This document shows, in pieces, positions 26,078 to 34,675 of a stretch of 64,000 nt of DNA. Below the pieces are notes generated by a model that worked only from the letters and a program-made list of their open reading frames with translations, had not been told where the DNA came from and did not search any database. Position 1 is the stretch's first letter; each line of letters opens with the position of its first letter. Source of the DNA: Vibrio syngnathi (lineage in GTDB: Bacteria > Pseudomonadota > Gammaproteobacteria > Enterobacterales > Vibrionaceae); NCBI RefSeq assembly GCF_002119525.1, contig NZ_CP017917.1:1523965-1587964 (forward strand), read 5' to 3'. A program made the position numbers and the translations under genes.

Positions 26078-27369
26078 TAAAATCGTCCTTTGATATTTAA
26101 AAGAATCATATGACTATCGGGTAAGTTGGCGTAAGCAGAATCACTTTTACCGCCTAGAAAGCGTGCAGCAAGTTCCAAATCCAACGATGAATTGCCATTA
26201 TCTAAAGCCTGATAGTTGAGCCACTGCGTTGCAATGAAACCACCGTCTTGAGGAGACAACATGACGTCGAATGTCGGCGTGATATCTTCAAGCCAGCCAT
26301 GTGTCGAATCCAAAGACCAGTGAAACATGATGTTGTGTTGAACCAAATTGGCGTGTTGATAACCTTGCGCGTAAGAACCTGCCAATGATGCTGTCATCGG
26401 ATTAACCGACAAAGACTCAGCACTCCCTATTGCGCTTTGCCACTCAGAGTTACTCCACGCTCGGCTATCAAACCAGTATTCCAGAACGACATTATGGCCA
26501 GTGTCATTCGCCCATGTTAAGCCGGCTAACGCTTGATAGGCCTCGCCCTGTTCTTCGAGATAAACAGGTTTAAGCATTGAATTAGGCTGGCTGTAGCCTA
26601 AGCTTTGTCTTTGATAGACCGCTGAGCCATGAAACTCCCAAGCGAGATTGAGCACCGATACTAAACTCGCTCCAAGCAAGCCATGGCGCACATCGTCATA
26701 ATAAGCGACCCATTGAACTTCGTGATCGCCCACTAGGTTGTAACGACGTAAGCCAATCCCTTGTTGTTGGTTCTGCTTTTCGAATTTATTCACGTTTTGG
26801 GAAGTCCACGAAGAATCGCTATAAAGCAGCGTCCACTCGCCCGTCATATCGAACAGTGACGCCGACACAATACCCGCGCCCTCTTCTGCGACAATACCGA
26901 CTGGATTCTGGCGATAAGGCTTGATTATGTCTAAAGGTCGGTAGCCATAACCCACGCCCCAATCAAGGCGAACCTTACCGAGCGTGACATCGAGGTAGTG
27001 GTCACCGATTAACGAATTCGACAGCTCAACACCACCTTGCCAAAACAACTCACGCACAATGAATTCCGATTCAAAGCTCGCCTCATTCCCCTGTGGGTCG
27101 TTGCTCAAAATATCGTTGGCTTTCACGGCAAACAGACCAAGCCAATTGTTATAACCAATCTCAAGATCCAGCAAGCCATTCAACGACTGACGCTGATCTG
27201 ATGCCAAAGGAGTGAATGGCGACTCTCTCGATTCAACCGCTTCTGCACTCAGTTGCCAATCCCACGCTAAGCTCAGGTCGTTCGCTTGAATCGTGTTACT
27301 CACACAAGACAAGGCAAGCAAAGTAGCGATTGAAGACTTGATGTGGAATAGGCGATTGGGCACTCTCAT
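26077..27369 (-). CDS. Predicted outer-membrane beta-barrel protein
   Basis: A 430-residue protein with an N-terminal signal peptide (SSIATLLALSCVSNTIQA). The rest alternates polar and hydrophobic residues with many Trp, Tyr and Gly, and the last residue is Phe (LLNIKGRF), the usual signal for barrel insertion by BAM. DWGVGYGYRPLDII near residue 140 is the most conserved-looking block. I recognise no named family; DUF-level proteins of this kind accompany LolA-like and MacB-like genes. It is fifth in the operon: 8 bp after the LolA-like gene and overlapping the kinase by 1 bp. A role as the outer-membrane component of this export system is inference. Confidence 0.75.
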   Translation of the reverse strand: MRVPNRLFHIKSSIATLLALSCVSNTIQANDLSLAWDWQLSAEAVESRESPFTPLASDQRQSLNGLLDLEIGYNNWLGLFAVKANDILSNDPQGNEASFESEFIVRELFWQGGVELSNSLIGDHYLDVTLGKVRLDWGVGYGYRPLDIIKPYRQNPVGIVAEEGAGIVSASLFDMTGEWTLLYSDSSWTSQNVNKFEKQNQQQGIGLRRYNLVGDHEVQWVAYYDDVRHGLLGASLVSVLNLAWEFHGSAVYQRQSLGYSQPNSMLKPVYLEEQGEAYQALAGLTWANDTGHNVVLEYWFDSRAWSNSEWQSAIGSAESLSVNPMTASLAGSYAQGYQHANLVQHNIMFHWSLDSTHGWLEDITPTFDVMLSPQDGGFIATQWLNYQALDNGNSSLDLELAARFLGGKSDSAYANLPDSHMILLNIKGRF

Positions 27370-27377
27370 AAGCTCAC

Positions 27378-28178
27378 CTACAGCCCAGACACGCTGTTAC
27401 GCGATAGGTAGGCAGGGTTGTAGTATTTGTCTTCCAAGCTTTGTTCAATCACTTCGCGGTACTCAATCACGGTTTTCTTACTCGGCTGAATCTTATCAAG
27501 CAAGGTCATCGACACCACTGTTGGTAATCCATCTCGCACGCCTTCAGTAAACCACGCTTGTTTCGCCAGTTTTCCAGAACGCAGATACAGATCCGCTTTA
27601 ACTGGGAATGCACGGTCTGCTGTTAACCACAGATCAATCGACTGGTAACTCGCCCCCTTGGTTTTCGCCGCGAGCTTTAAGTGATGGGTATCGAGTATTT
27701 CGCCAGTCGGCATCTCAACTTGTTGCTCGGCAACCCACTCCCCTTGGTAGTCTTCGCTCCACGTCAGCGTCGAGATGTCCCCAACCGAGGCTTCACCCAA
27801 TAGTTTTTGCATCGGTGTAATACGAATTGGTCGACGAGATTTCGGCATCAACAACCAATAGTTATCTTCTATCATCAGCATCTTTTGACCTGCCTCAACG
27901 GCTGATTTAAAGACCACTAATGACTCTCGATTTGGTCTTGTGTAGACGTTGTATTTACGGGTTTTGTCCAGTTGCTCGTCTTGATATAGCGCCACCAGAG
28001 AAACCACTTTAGACGCCTGTTCGCTGTTCAAACGATAGCTGTCAGCCTTGGCGATCATCTCTGTGACTTGTTGTGAATCGACTGCCCAGCTTGGCGCCGA
28101 TGCTAGAAGCGAAGCCAAAACAGAGCCCAACGCGAAAGCCAAACCCAAGGTATTGAATGAACGAGTTAATCTAGACAT
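27378..28178 (-). CDS. LolA-like outer membrane lipoprotein-sorting protein
   Basis: A 266-residue periplasmic protein. The signal peptide is about residues 1-32 (LGLAFALGSVLASLLASAPSWA), followed by a LolA/LolB-like half-barrel of the type annotated as outer membrane lipoprotein-sorting protein: NVYTRPNRESLVVFKS, NYWLLMPKSRRPIRITPMQKLLGEASVGDI and FPVKADLYLRSGKLAKQAWF. It is a separate family from housekeeping LolA. Its gene overlaps the permease gene by 8 bp. Such proteins are usually encoded with MacB/LolCDE-like ABC proteins, and probably carry a hydrophobic ligand or lipoprotein between the membranes. The ligand here is unknown. Confidence 0.87.
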   Translation of the reverse strand: MSRLTRSFNTLGLAFALGSVLASLLASAPSWAVDSQQVTEMIAKADSYRLNSEQASKVVSLVALYQDEQLDKTRKYNVYTRPNRESLVVFKSAVEAGQKMLMIEDNYWLLMPKSRRPIRITPMQKLLGEASVGDISTLTWSEDYQGEWVAEQQVEMPTGEILDTHHLKLAAKTKGASYQSIDLWLTADRAFPVKADLYLRSGKLAKQAWFTEGVRDGLPTVVSMTLLDKIQPSKKTVIEYREVIEQSLEDKYYNPAYLSRNSVSGL

Positions 28179-29469
28179 AAACCAGTGCCTCCGTGATTGG
28201 CTTATTCACGCCTTTGCGAGCAGAGAAATAAGCAGCCAGCAAACATATCGTCAGCACACCCAAAGTGGCGTAACCAACCAATTCCAATGAGAAGTAAATG
28301 TTGAGTGGGTAGCCCTCGGTTCGACCCGGAGGTGGTGGCATTTGTATATCAACCACCAGCAATAACACCGACACTAAGCCACTCACTAACGCACCGATCG
28401 CACTGCCAATCACCGCCAGCAATCCCGCCTCTTTTAAAAAGCCTGCGACAATTTCAGAGGGGTAACTACCCAGTGCCGACAAGGTGCCGATTTCACGAGT
28501 ACGTTCTGTCACCGACATGGTCATGGTGTTAAACAAAGACACGAACACCACCAATGCCATAACAGCACCCATGATGCCGAAGATCCGGTCGTAAAGATCT
28601 TTAACCTTGGTGTAGAAAAACGCGCGATCTTGCCACGGAGTGATCTCGATCTCTGTGCCTTGATCGTTTTGGCTAGCGCTATTTCGATCTAAAGCAGTTT
28701 GAATACGCTGTTGAACAGTCGAGGTCTTGTTGGTTTCAAATAGGAACACCGACAAGGTACTGACTTTGTCTGAGGCCAAAAGTTCTTGAGCAGTGGTGAT
28801 ATGAACATAGAGCTGACGCTTATCCAGCTCAGGAACACCCGTCGAGTAAATACCCTGCACCTTAAAATCAAAGGCATTCAAAGCGCCATCACTGGTGGTG
28901 GCTAGCAGCGTTACCCAATCACCAACCGCAACTTTGAGGTTACGAGCCAGATCAGTTCCCAGCATCACTTGTGGCTCTTGGCTGTCGTATCTTGGGGATT
29001 TTACATCCGAGAGCGTTTGCCCGCTGCGTACATCTAAGAAAGGACCTTTCATGTCAAACTCGCGCTCATTAACGCCCGTTCCCATAAAAATGGTCGACTT
29101 ACTGCCATTAGAAACCAAGCCACTAAAATAGACTCGCGGTTGCACACCACGCACGTCATTGTCACCAATAATGCTCTTGGTTAGCGTTTGCACGTTATCC
29201 AGACCATTGCTCAGCGGCATGTCTTCATCTTGTTCAAAATATCCCGGCGAGCTCAACGTGAGATGGCCAGTATCACGCGCGGTCGACTCACGTAGAGACT
29301 CATAAGTATAAAGCCCGTAGCCTCCTGCCGACGTCAACGCAAATACCGCAATCGCGATAATCAACACCGAAAGCAGGCTGCGTCGACCGTTTCTTAATAA
29401 ATTAAGCCACGCTAAACGCACCGAAGTTGGAAATAAAAACGTGCTCATTCTTTGTGTTAACTTGCCCAT
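28171..29469 (-). CDS. MacB/FtsX-type ABC transporter permease
   Basis: A 432-residue permease with the MacB/LolC architecture. One N-terminal helix (about 33-57, LLSVLIIAIAVFALTSAGGYG) is followed by a large periplasmic domain (about 60-300) and three C-terminal helices in the FtsX domain (MGAVMALVVFVSLFNTMTMSVTERTREIGTLSALG, then LLAVIGSAIGALVSGLVSV and LVGYATLGVLTICLLAAYF). Type VII ABC proteins of this kind do mechanical work on periplasmic substrates rather than moving them through the membrane. Its start at 29469 overlaps the ATPase gene by 13 bp and has GAGGCGAG upstream. It works with the neighbouring ATPase. Confidence 0.92.
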   Translation of the reverse strand: MGKLTQRMSTFLFPTSVRLAWLNLLRNGRRSLLSVLIIAIAVFALTSAGGYGLYTYESLRESTARDTGHLTLSSPGYFEQDEDMPLSNGLDNVQTLTKSIIGDNDVRGVQPRVYFSGLVSNGSKSTIFMGTGVNEREFDMKGPFLDVRSGQTLSDVKSPRYDSQEPQVMLGTDLARNLKVAVGDWVTLLATTSDGALNAFDFKVQGIYSTGVPELDKRQLYVHITTAQELLASDKVSTLSVFLFETNKTSTVQQRIQTALDRNSASQNDQGTEIEITPWQDRAFFYTKVKDLYDRIFGIMGAVMALVVFVSLFNTMTMSVTERTREIGTLSALGSYPSEIVAGFLKEAGLLAVIGSAIGALVSGLVSVLLLVVDIQMPPPPGRTEGYPLNIYFSLELVGYATLGVLTICLLAAYFSARKGVNKPITEALVYV

Positions 29470-30155
29470 GAGCTCGCCTCCGTGGTTGTATCTTGTGGCG
29501 CCAGTTGACCGTCGATAAGTTCAATGACTCGATCGCAGCGCTGTGCCATTCTTGGGTCGTGCGTTGCGACAATAAAAGTCGTGCCCATTTCGTGGCCGAG
29601 CTCTTTCATAATGTCGATCACAAGGTTGGCAGTGTGACTGTCTAGGCTCGCGGTCGGCTCATCGGCAATCACCAAGCTTGGGTTGTGAATCAACGCTCTG
29701 GCTATCGCGACACGTTGCTGTTGGCCTCCAGAAAGATTATCTGGGCGATGATGAACATAATCCCCCAATCCAACACGCTCCAGCATATGTTGTGCTCTGG
29801 TCTGCTGTTCTTGTTTCGAACATTGGTTCAACATCAATGGATAAGCGACGTTCTCAAGCGCGGTCATCACAGGAACCAGATTGAAGCGTTGAAACACAAA
29901 ACCCAACGACTGACGACGAAAGCGCGCAGCGGTGATCTGCTCTGTTGGATACGGTTGGTCATCAATATTGATTTGCCCTCGATAATCCATATCCAACAAA
30001 CCAAGAACATTCAAAAGTGTACTTTTTCCAGACCCAGACGGCCCACACAAGGCCACCATTTCACCGCGTTGGATGCGTCCATCGACCCCGTTTAATGCAT
30101 CAACCCGTTGACCGCCAGTCACATACGCTTTGCCGATACCTTTAAATTCAATCAT
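29457..30155 (-). CDS. ABC transporter ATP-binding protein (LolD/MacB type)
   Basis: A 232-residue ATPase. Walker A is GPSGSGKSTLLN, the Q-loop is FVFQRFNLVPVMTALEN, the signature is NLSGGQQQRVAIARAL, Walker B is LVIADEPTASLDS and the H-loop is IVATHDPRMA. The sequence belongs to the LolD/MacB/FtsE group that pairs with FtsX-type permeases. It overlaps the permease gene by 13 bp and follows the first operon gene by 66 bp. It energises the adjacent permease from the cytoplasm. Confidence 0.95.
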   Translation of the reverse strand: MIEFKGIGKAYVTGGQRVDALNGVDGRIQRGEMVALCGPSGSGKSTLLNVLGLLDMDYRGQINIDDQPYPTEQITAARFRRQSLGFVFQRFNLVPVMTALENVAYPLMLNQCSKQEQQTRAQHMLERVGLGDYVHHRPDNLSGGQQQRVAIARALIHNPSLVIADEPTASLDSHTANLVIDIMKELGHEMGTTFIVATHDPRMAQRCDRVIELIDGQLAPQDTTTEASSWAS

Positions 30156-30221
30156 TTCGTTGTCCTTTGATTACCCATCATTCTTAAGCGTTCGCAGTTG
30201 TTAATGAGCTTTAGTAAAACG

Positions 30222-30902
30222 TTATTTGGCTTTCGCTATTAGGGCCTTCGCAGTCATAGTTTCGATATTGCCAGCATCGGCAGTTTCCATTTGTTCTAGC
30301 CACGCTTTTGCTTGCTTTAGATCTTCAGCACGAATCGACGCCGTGATTGCGTAACGGTAAATCCACGAGGTTGCAGCGAAGTGTTGTTGCTGGAAATCAT
30401 CTTCCGCAAGTAACGAGAGGAACAGGTCATAACCACGATCGAAATGGTTAAACATGTCTGGCAGAGAAGTGTAAGTCACCGCAGCCATGGCGCGAGTTAG
30501 GTAAGAATCTGGCAGCCCTTGAACACGAGGTTGCTCATGAATCGGTTGGTCTTCGTCTTTAAGCAGCACCAGTGATTTATCAATGGTTGATAAGCCTTTC
30601 TCCACATACTTCATCTTGTTCCAAGGTAAGAACGCATCACGCCCCATCAGGGTTTCTGTGCTTCCGAGGTAAACCAAAGTCAGTGGCGTAGCGCCGTCTT
30701 GTTGCAGCGTATCGTTAAGGCGTTCGTAAGCCACCTCAACCAGATCTTCATTGCCTTGCGCGGCTTGATTATAGATATCAAGAACGTCTGAACTTGGGTT
30801 AGCCTGCGCCAAAGTGGGTGCGAATGAAACAAGTGCAACCAGTAATGAACGCTTAAGCACAGAAGTGGTAGAGCCTGAATTAAATGAGTGTGAAGTAGTC
30901 AT
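30222..30902 (-). CDS. Exported helical repeat-like hypothetical protein
   Basis: A 226-residue protein with a signal peptide (about residues 18-34, LLVALVSFAPTLAQA). The mature part is alpha-helical and resembles TPR/SEL1-like solenoids without a clear consensus: NEDLVEVAYERLNDTL, LTLVYLGSTETLMGRDAF, and a final AKAWLEQMETADAGNIETMTAKALIAKA that looks like a degenerate TPR. I recognise no named family. It is the first gene of the seven-gene operon. It has a ribosome-binding site (GAAAGG) lying in one arm of a perfect hairpin at 30914-30938. A periplasmic adaptor for the ABC system is a plausible role. Confidence 0.75.
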   Translation of the reverse strand: MTTSHSFNSGSTTSVLKRSLLVALVSFAPTLAQANPSSDVLDIYNQAAQGNEDLVEVAYERLNDTLQQDGATPLTLVYLGSTETLMGRDAFLPWNKMKYVEKGLSTIDKSLVLLKDEDQPIHEQPRVQGLPDSYLTRAMAAVTYTSLPDMFNHFDRGYDLFLSLLAEDDFQQQHFAATSWIYRYAITASIRAEDLKQAKAWLEQMETADAGNIETMTAKALIAKAK

Positions 30903-31228
30903 GATTTCTAATCCCTTTCAAATGTTGACGTTGAAAGGTTAACTAGAATTTGTCATGCCGTTTTATCAATGCGACGAATGGTAGTAACGAGGAGTGAATG
31001 GTTTAGATAGGGTGTGAGTGGTGGGAGCTGCAAACAAAAAGCACGAGTAGGAAAGGATAAAATGAGTGGGCAAAAACGTATCTGACATTTCCCACTTCAG
31101 GCCTTGATCTGAGCTGACTCATTTCTGCCCCATTCTGAGTCAGTGCTGGAATTTATTCACATCCTATCAATGCTAGTTTACCCTACTAAAAGTTATCCGA
31201 TTGACAGGTCTTAGGCACAGAGGAAAAA
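30903..31228. other. Divergent promoter region of the ABC operon and GNAT gene
   Basis: No gene seen. It contains the hairpin at 30914-30938. AT-rich stretches near 31150-31210 precede the GNAT gene; I cannot place -35/-10 elements confidently. Confidence 0.6.
30914..30938 (-). promoter_or_regulatory. Hairpin covering the ribosome-binding site of the operon's first gene
   Basis: CCTTTCAA and TTGAAAGG form a perfect 8-bp inverted repeat with a 9-nt loop. In the minus-strand transcript the 3' arm (UUGAAAGG) contains the Shine-Dalgarno sequence, 12 nt before the ATG at 30902. It could act as an RNA hairpin limiting translation, or as a DNA operator for a dimeric regulator. Confidence 0.6.
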
Positions 31229-31717
31229 ATGGAACTAAAGCAGGTAAATATAAACCAGCTTCATCAATTGATCAGTACTGCAAGTATCGGTATGGAACTT
31301 GAGTTCTGTGTTGGATCAATTCCACCTAAGCATGTACTTTATCGTTCTGTTCAACACGCTCAAAGCGCAAGAGCTGAGATATGGTCACTGCCTTACATGA
31401 TGTTAAACCAAAACCATGTTGTTGGTTTTTGTGGTTTTAAAGGTGAACCTAAAGCTGGTGAGATTGAAATTGGGTATAATGTTGCAGAGCAGCAACAAGG
31501 TCGTGGGTTAGCAAAGTCCGCGGTCAATAAACTTTGCAAAGTAGCGTTTAACTCGGGTTTGGTCGAAAACGTAGTTGCATTGATTTCATCAACTAACGTA
31601 GCTTCACTCAGTGTTGTAAAAGCGAACAATTTCGTGTTTCTAGGGGAAGTTGTTGATGACGATAACGAAGAACTAGAAAAATGGGTTCTAAATCTAATTT
31701 CGGTAAAGATGACTTAA
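31229..31717 (+). CDS. GNAT-family N-acetyltransferase
   Basis: A 162-residue acetyl-CoA-dependent acetyltransferase. The core beta4-alpha3 region is clear: VVGFCGFKGEPKAGEIEIGYNVAEQQQGRGLAKSAV, where QQQGRGLA is the acetyl-CoA pyrophosphate-binding motif A. It is followed by VVALISSTNVASLSVVKANNFVFLGEV typical of the RimJ/RimL-like branch. GAGG precedes the ATG. Monocistronic. The substrate (small molecule or protein N-terminus) cannot be told. Confidence 0.88.
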   Translation: MELKQVNINQLHQLISTASIGMELEFCVGSIPPKHVLYRSVQHAQSARAEIWSLPYMMLNQNHVVGFCGFKGEPKAGEIEIGYNVAEQQQGRGLAKSAVNKLCKVAFNSGLVENVVALISSTNVASLSVVKANNFVFLGEVVDDDNEELEKWVLNLISVKMT

Positions 31718-32021
31718 AAAAAAGTTGAAAACTAATTAATCGATTTATCAGATACGTAACGCGTTGCACTTCGCATCGTGAAAGTATTTGCAACGGTCAC
31801 GTGCGGTCTAGCTGCGCGTGTTAACCCAATACATTAGCTAATCGGAGAGCCCATAGACTTGCAAATTTGCTAGCTCGGAATTGTCCACAACTTGGATAGA
31901 CCGATTTTTAGCTCGTGGCACCTTATGACTCAAAGTGCCCTAAACGAGTTCATAATAGATAGCTCATCAAGATAAATACTTCTATAGCCTGATAAATTCA
32001 TCCCAATAAAGTATCCATTTT
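31718..32021. other. Intergenic region without recognised features
   Basis: I see no gene, strong hairpin or repeat here. An attC-like stretch (GTAACGCGTTGC ... GTTAACC) near 31756-31825 was considered and rejected. Confidence 0.5.
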
Positions 32022-32921
32022 TTAGTACGCTGATTTGTTTATATAATAATCAGCGACCTTGATGATCGATTTTTTTACCTGAGCAATTTGTTTTGAATGT
32101 GGACACCAAAGGGATATAGGAACCATTATTTCTTGTTTGATCTCGTCACATTTTATCTCTACCAAATTTTCAGTCACATATTCAGAGTCAATTATCGATT
32201 TTGGTAAAAGAGCCCAGCCAAAATCATCTTGGACAAGCTTAACAATGACTGCTAATTGATCAACATATTCATGTTTCGAAGAAACAACAGCCTTCTCTGT
32301 CATGTTATCGTCGACCATAGATTTCAGTACAAATTGGCGTAAAGACTTCATCGTTGAGAGCGTTTCGTTTGAAGGCTTAGCCGATAATTCACTTCCTGCA
32401 TGAGCAAATGGAACAAAAGGCATATTCCCTAAAAAAGTAAAATCAATACTATTGATCACTTTGCTTTCGTATATGTTCACAATCCCAAAATGGATGCTTC
32501 CATCTTCAATTCCTGCTTTTATTTCTGGTTTCGTCCTGACCAAAAAATTAACGCGCATGGATGGGAAGTCTTCATAAAGCTGTCGACGAATTTTAGAAAC
32601 AACGTGATGAGGTAAAAAGCTCGCATAAGCAATCGTCACCGACTCTAACCCGCCAAATGAAAGACTCAATGCAAATCTATCAAAAGTTTTAGCCTGCTCT
32701 AGTATTTGCTTTGCGTAATGATAAAGGAGTACAGCATCTTCAGTGGGTTCGACACTGCGGCTCAACCTATCGAATAAAGAGATCGCTAACTGGTCTTCTA
32801 AACTCGTGATGACTTGTGCAACCGTTGTTCGGTGCTTATTTAATTTTATCGCCGCTTTACTAAAAGCTTGTTGTTCATATACCGCAACGAAAGTATTTAA
32901 TTGTTCAAGACTAAAGTTCAT
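32022..32921 (-). CDS. LysR-family transcriptional regulator
   Basis: A 299-residue LysR protein. The N-terminal helix-turn-helix (1-60) reads FVAVYEQQAFSKAAIKLNKHRTTVAQVITSLE, with an unusual KHRTTV recognition helix. The effector domain follows from about 88. It is AT-rich relative to neighbours. It is divergent from the small outer-membrane protein gene at 33245 with 323 bp between, so it may regulate that gene; there is no other hint of its target. An in-frame extension past the ATG at 32921 exists only as short non-family sequence. Confidence 0.9.
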   Translation of the reverse strand: MNFSLEQLNTFVAVYEQQAFSKAAIKLNKHRTTVAQVITSLEDQLAISLFDRLSRSVEPTEDAVLLYHYAKQILEQAKTFDRFALSLSFGGLESVTIAYASFLPHHVVSKIRRQLYEDFPSMRVNFLVRTKPEIKAGIEDGSIHFGIVNIYESKVINSIDFTFLGNMPFVPFAHAGSELSAKPSNETLSTMKSLRQFVLKSMVDDNMTEKAVVSSKHEYVDQLAVIVKLVQDDFGWALLPKSIIDSEYVTENLVEIKCDEIKQEIMVPISLWCPHSKQIAQVKKSIIKVADYYINKSAY

Positions 32922-33244
32922 ATCATGCCCTGCGAGCCCTCATATTCGATAATAAATATTACCACCAGAGTCTACATTAGCCAATACAGCGTCTGCTTCT
33001 CTTATCAAACAACACATTTCTATCACCACGATCTAACTTTAATTCAAGATATCTTCCCAAATACACTTTAATCAAACGAACTAATATATTTTTATCACGA
33101 GAAACCCAGCTCCCCCTTTGCCGACGCTGTTTGGATGACAATGATGGTTTGAGCCCATCGCTAGCGAGTTAATGAGTCTAAAAACCTTATGTAAAGTTGC
33201 GTCATTGCTTCAGCAACTTAACTTAAATAACTCAGGAACTTCCC
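32922..33244. other. Intergenic region between LysR and small OMP gene
   Basis: No gene or clear operator recognised. It presumably contains the two divergent promoters. TCAGGAA at 33231-33237 is the likely ribosome-binding site of the plus-strand gene. Confidence 0.5.
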
Positions 33245-33994
33245 ATGACCACACTCAAAATGACCGCTTTATCTACAGCTTTACTTGCTACCATTTCTAT
33301 TTCAGCATTTGCTGATGACACTCAAAAAGTTGACCCGTCCGATATGACTCGTGCTAGTACTAATATGTATGTGGCAACCAACAACATTGGTGATCTAAAG
33401 TTATCGGGCGCTCTATCATATACTTATGACAACGGGCAGATGTCTATGGTCACATTGGAAGGTTCTATGAATAATGAAGGTAAATATAAAGACAGCCGAG
33501 CTCAATATTTCCATGTATTCAATGTAAATAATGCCATGACACCTCGTGTAGCCGCATCATTAGATATCATTGATAATGCAAACTTTACTACAGCTGCAGT
33601 CGGTGGTATTGCTATTTTTAGAACTCCAATAGACTCCCTGACCTTTTTTGGCCGCGCAGCAGTGATGGGCGGTGAATATTCAGACAGTACGACTAGTGCC
33701 TTCGGTGTGACAGACAATAGCATCGTAGGTGGTATGGCTGCTGCTTATGCAGTTTGGAAGCCGGGCGCCGATGGTACTTATTTTGCAGCCTACCCAGAAT
33801 TTACGTACATGGATGGTGATATTGAAACGAGTACTGTTAAAACTACCCTACTCGCAGCAACTCCTTTTTCGGCAGACAAAACACGTTGGGGACAAGTCAA
33901 AGTTGAGAATACTTATGGAAGCATGGAATCAACCAATCAAAAACTAGACATTGACGACACCGTGGTTTGGTTCCAATACAAAGTATTCTTCTAA
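33245..33994 (+). CDS. Predicted small outer-membrane beta-barrel protein
   Basis: A 249-residue protein. The signal peptide is residues 1-23 (ALLATISISAFA), and the mature part consists of short amphipathic beta strands (for example LKLSGALSYTYDNGQMSMVTLEGSM and TYFAAYPEFTYMDGDI), ending with aromatic residue pattern FQYKVFF, a BAM recognition signal. The size suggests a barrel of about 8-10 strands. I do not recognise the family, though similar Vibrio proteins are annotated as hypothetical or porin-like. It is followed by a strong terminator at 34021 and is monocistronic. Confidence 0.75.
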   Translation: MTTLKMTALSTALLATISISAFADDTQKVDPSDMTRASTNMYVATNNIGDLKLSGALSYTYDNGQMSMVTLEGSMNNEGKYKDSRAQYFHVFNVNNAMTPRVAASLDIIDNANFTTAAVGGIAIFRTPIDSLTFFGRAAVMGGEYSDSTTSAFGVTDNSIVGGMAAAYAVWKPGADGTYFAAYPEFTYMDGDIETSTVKTTLLAATPFSADKTRWGQVKVENTYGSMESTNQKLDIDDTVVWFQYKVFF

Positions 33995-34020
33995 AACGTT
34001 AAAAAACCACCATACGTTAA

Positions 34021-34048
34021 AAGGTGAATCGAGAGATTCGCCTTTTTT
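34021..34048 (+). terminator. Terminator after the small OMP gene
   Basis: AAGGTGAATC pairs with GATTCGCCTT (one G-T wobble) around GAGA, followed by six T. Confidence 0.92.
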
Positions 34049-34583
34049 AGTTTTGTTTTCCTTACACTCTCTCACTCTTCTTGATTAAAATAGCCACGAT
34101 TTACTATTCAGTTCGACCTTACCTTGAGCTCACTCTCTGTCTCTATCAAGTTACGTCTACATCCCATATTGATTCAACACTCAAAACCTTATTCCAGCGA
34201 GCGAATTCGATGCTTCTATTGATTGATATCTAACTGTTTACGTTTGCTAGTGCATACCTAAACCCATCAAGATAAGTGAATTCAAACGAAGCCCCTCTTG
34301 AACTTACACTGCATCCTAACCCTATGTGTATTGCCAATGAGTAGAAGGCAAGGAGAGCGAATGTATCGTCTGAATGCAATGAGTAACGAGAAGAAGCTCA
34401 AACAAGTCGTATCTATATGATGACGTAAACTTATTTAGGCTCTGACATCGGTGTTTAACCACGAGCCTAAAGCACATAAAAGCGTTAACACAAGCGATAA
34501 TGGATAGTGGTGTTGAGATGACCCAAAGATATCGTGGTACTTAATCACCCGATCACAGGGAATCAATAACCAAGTTCAACAAA

Positions 34584-34613
34584 CAAAAAAACGCCAGTCA
34601 AGCGACTGGCGTT
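34584..34613 (-). terminator. Terminator after the serine hydrolase gene
   Basis: A 10-bp perfect stem AACGCCAGTC / GACTGGCGTT (34590-34599 with 34604-34613), followed on the minus strand by a run of seven T. Confidence 0.92.
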
Positions 34614-34675
34614 ACAAAAAGATAAAACTCTATTCAATGATTAATCACATCAAGTAGCAATCACCGATTGCATAA

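Larger units (their letters stand above)
33995..34675. other. Long non-coding stretch between OMP and serine hydrolase genes
   Basis: About 680 bp without a real gene. It has terminators at each end (34021-34048 on plus, 34584-34613 on minus). In the middle, a 19-codon frame at 34361-34420 has a good AGGAG but no recognisable product. The rest shows no structure that I can support. Confidence 0.55.

Noticed and set aside
31756..31825. Possible integron attC site
   Set aside because: GTAACGCGTTGC and GTTAACC are present, but the arms do not pair as an attC and no cassette structure or other site is nearby.
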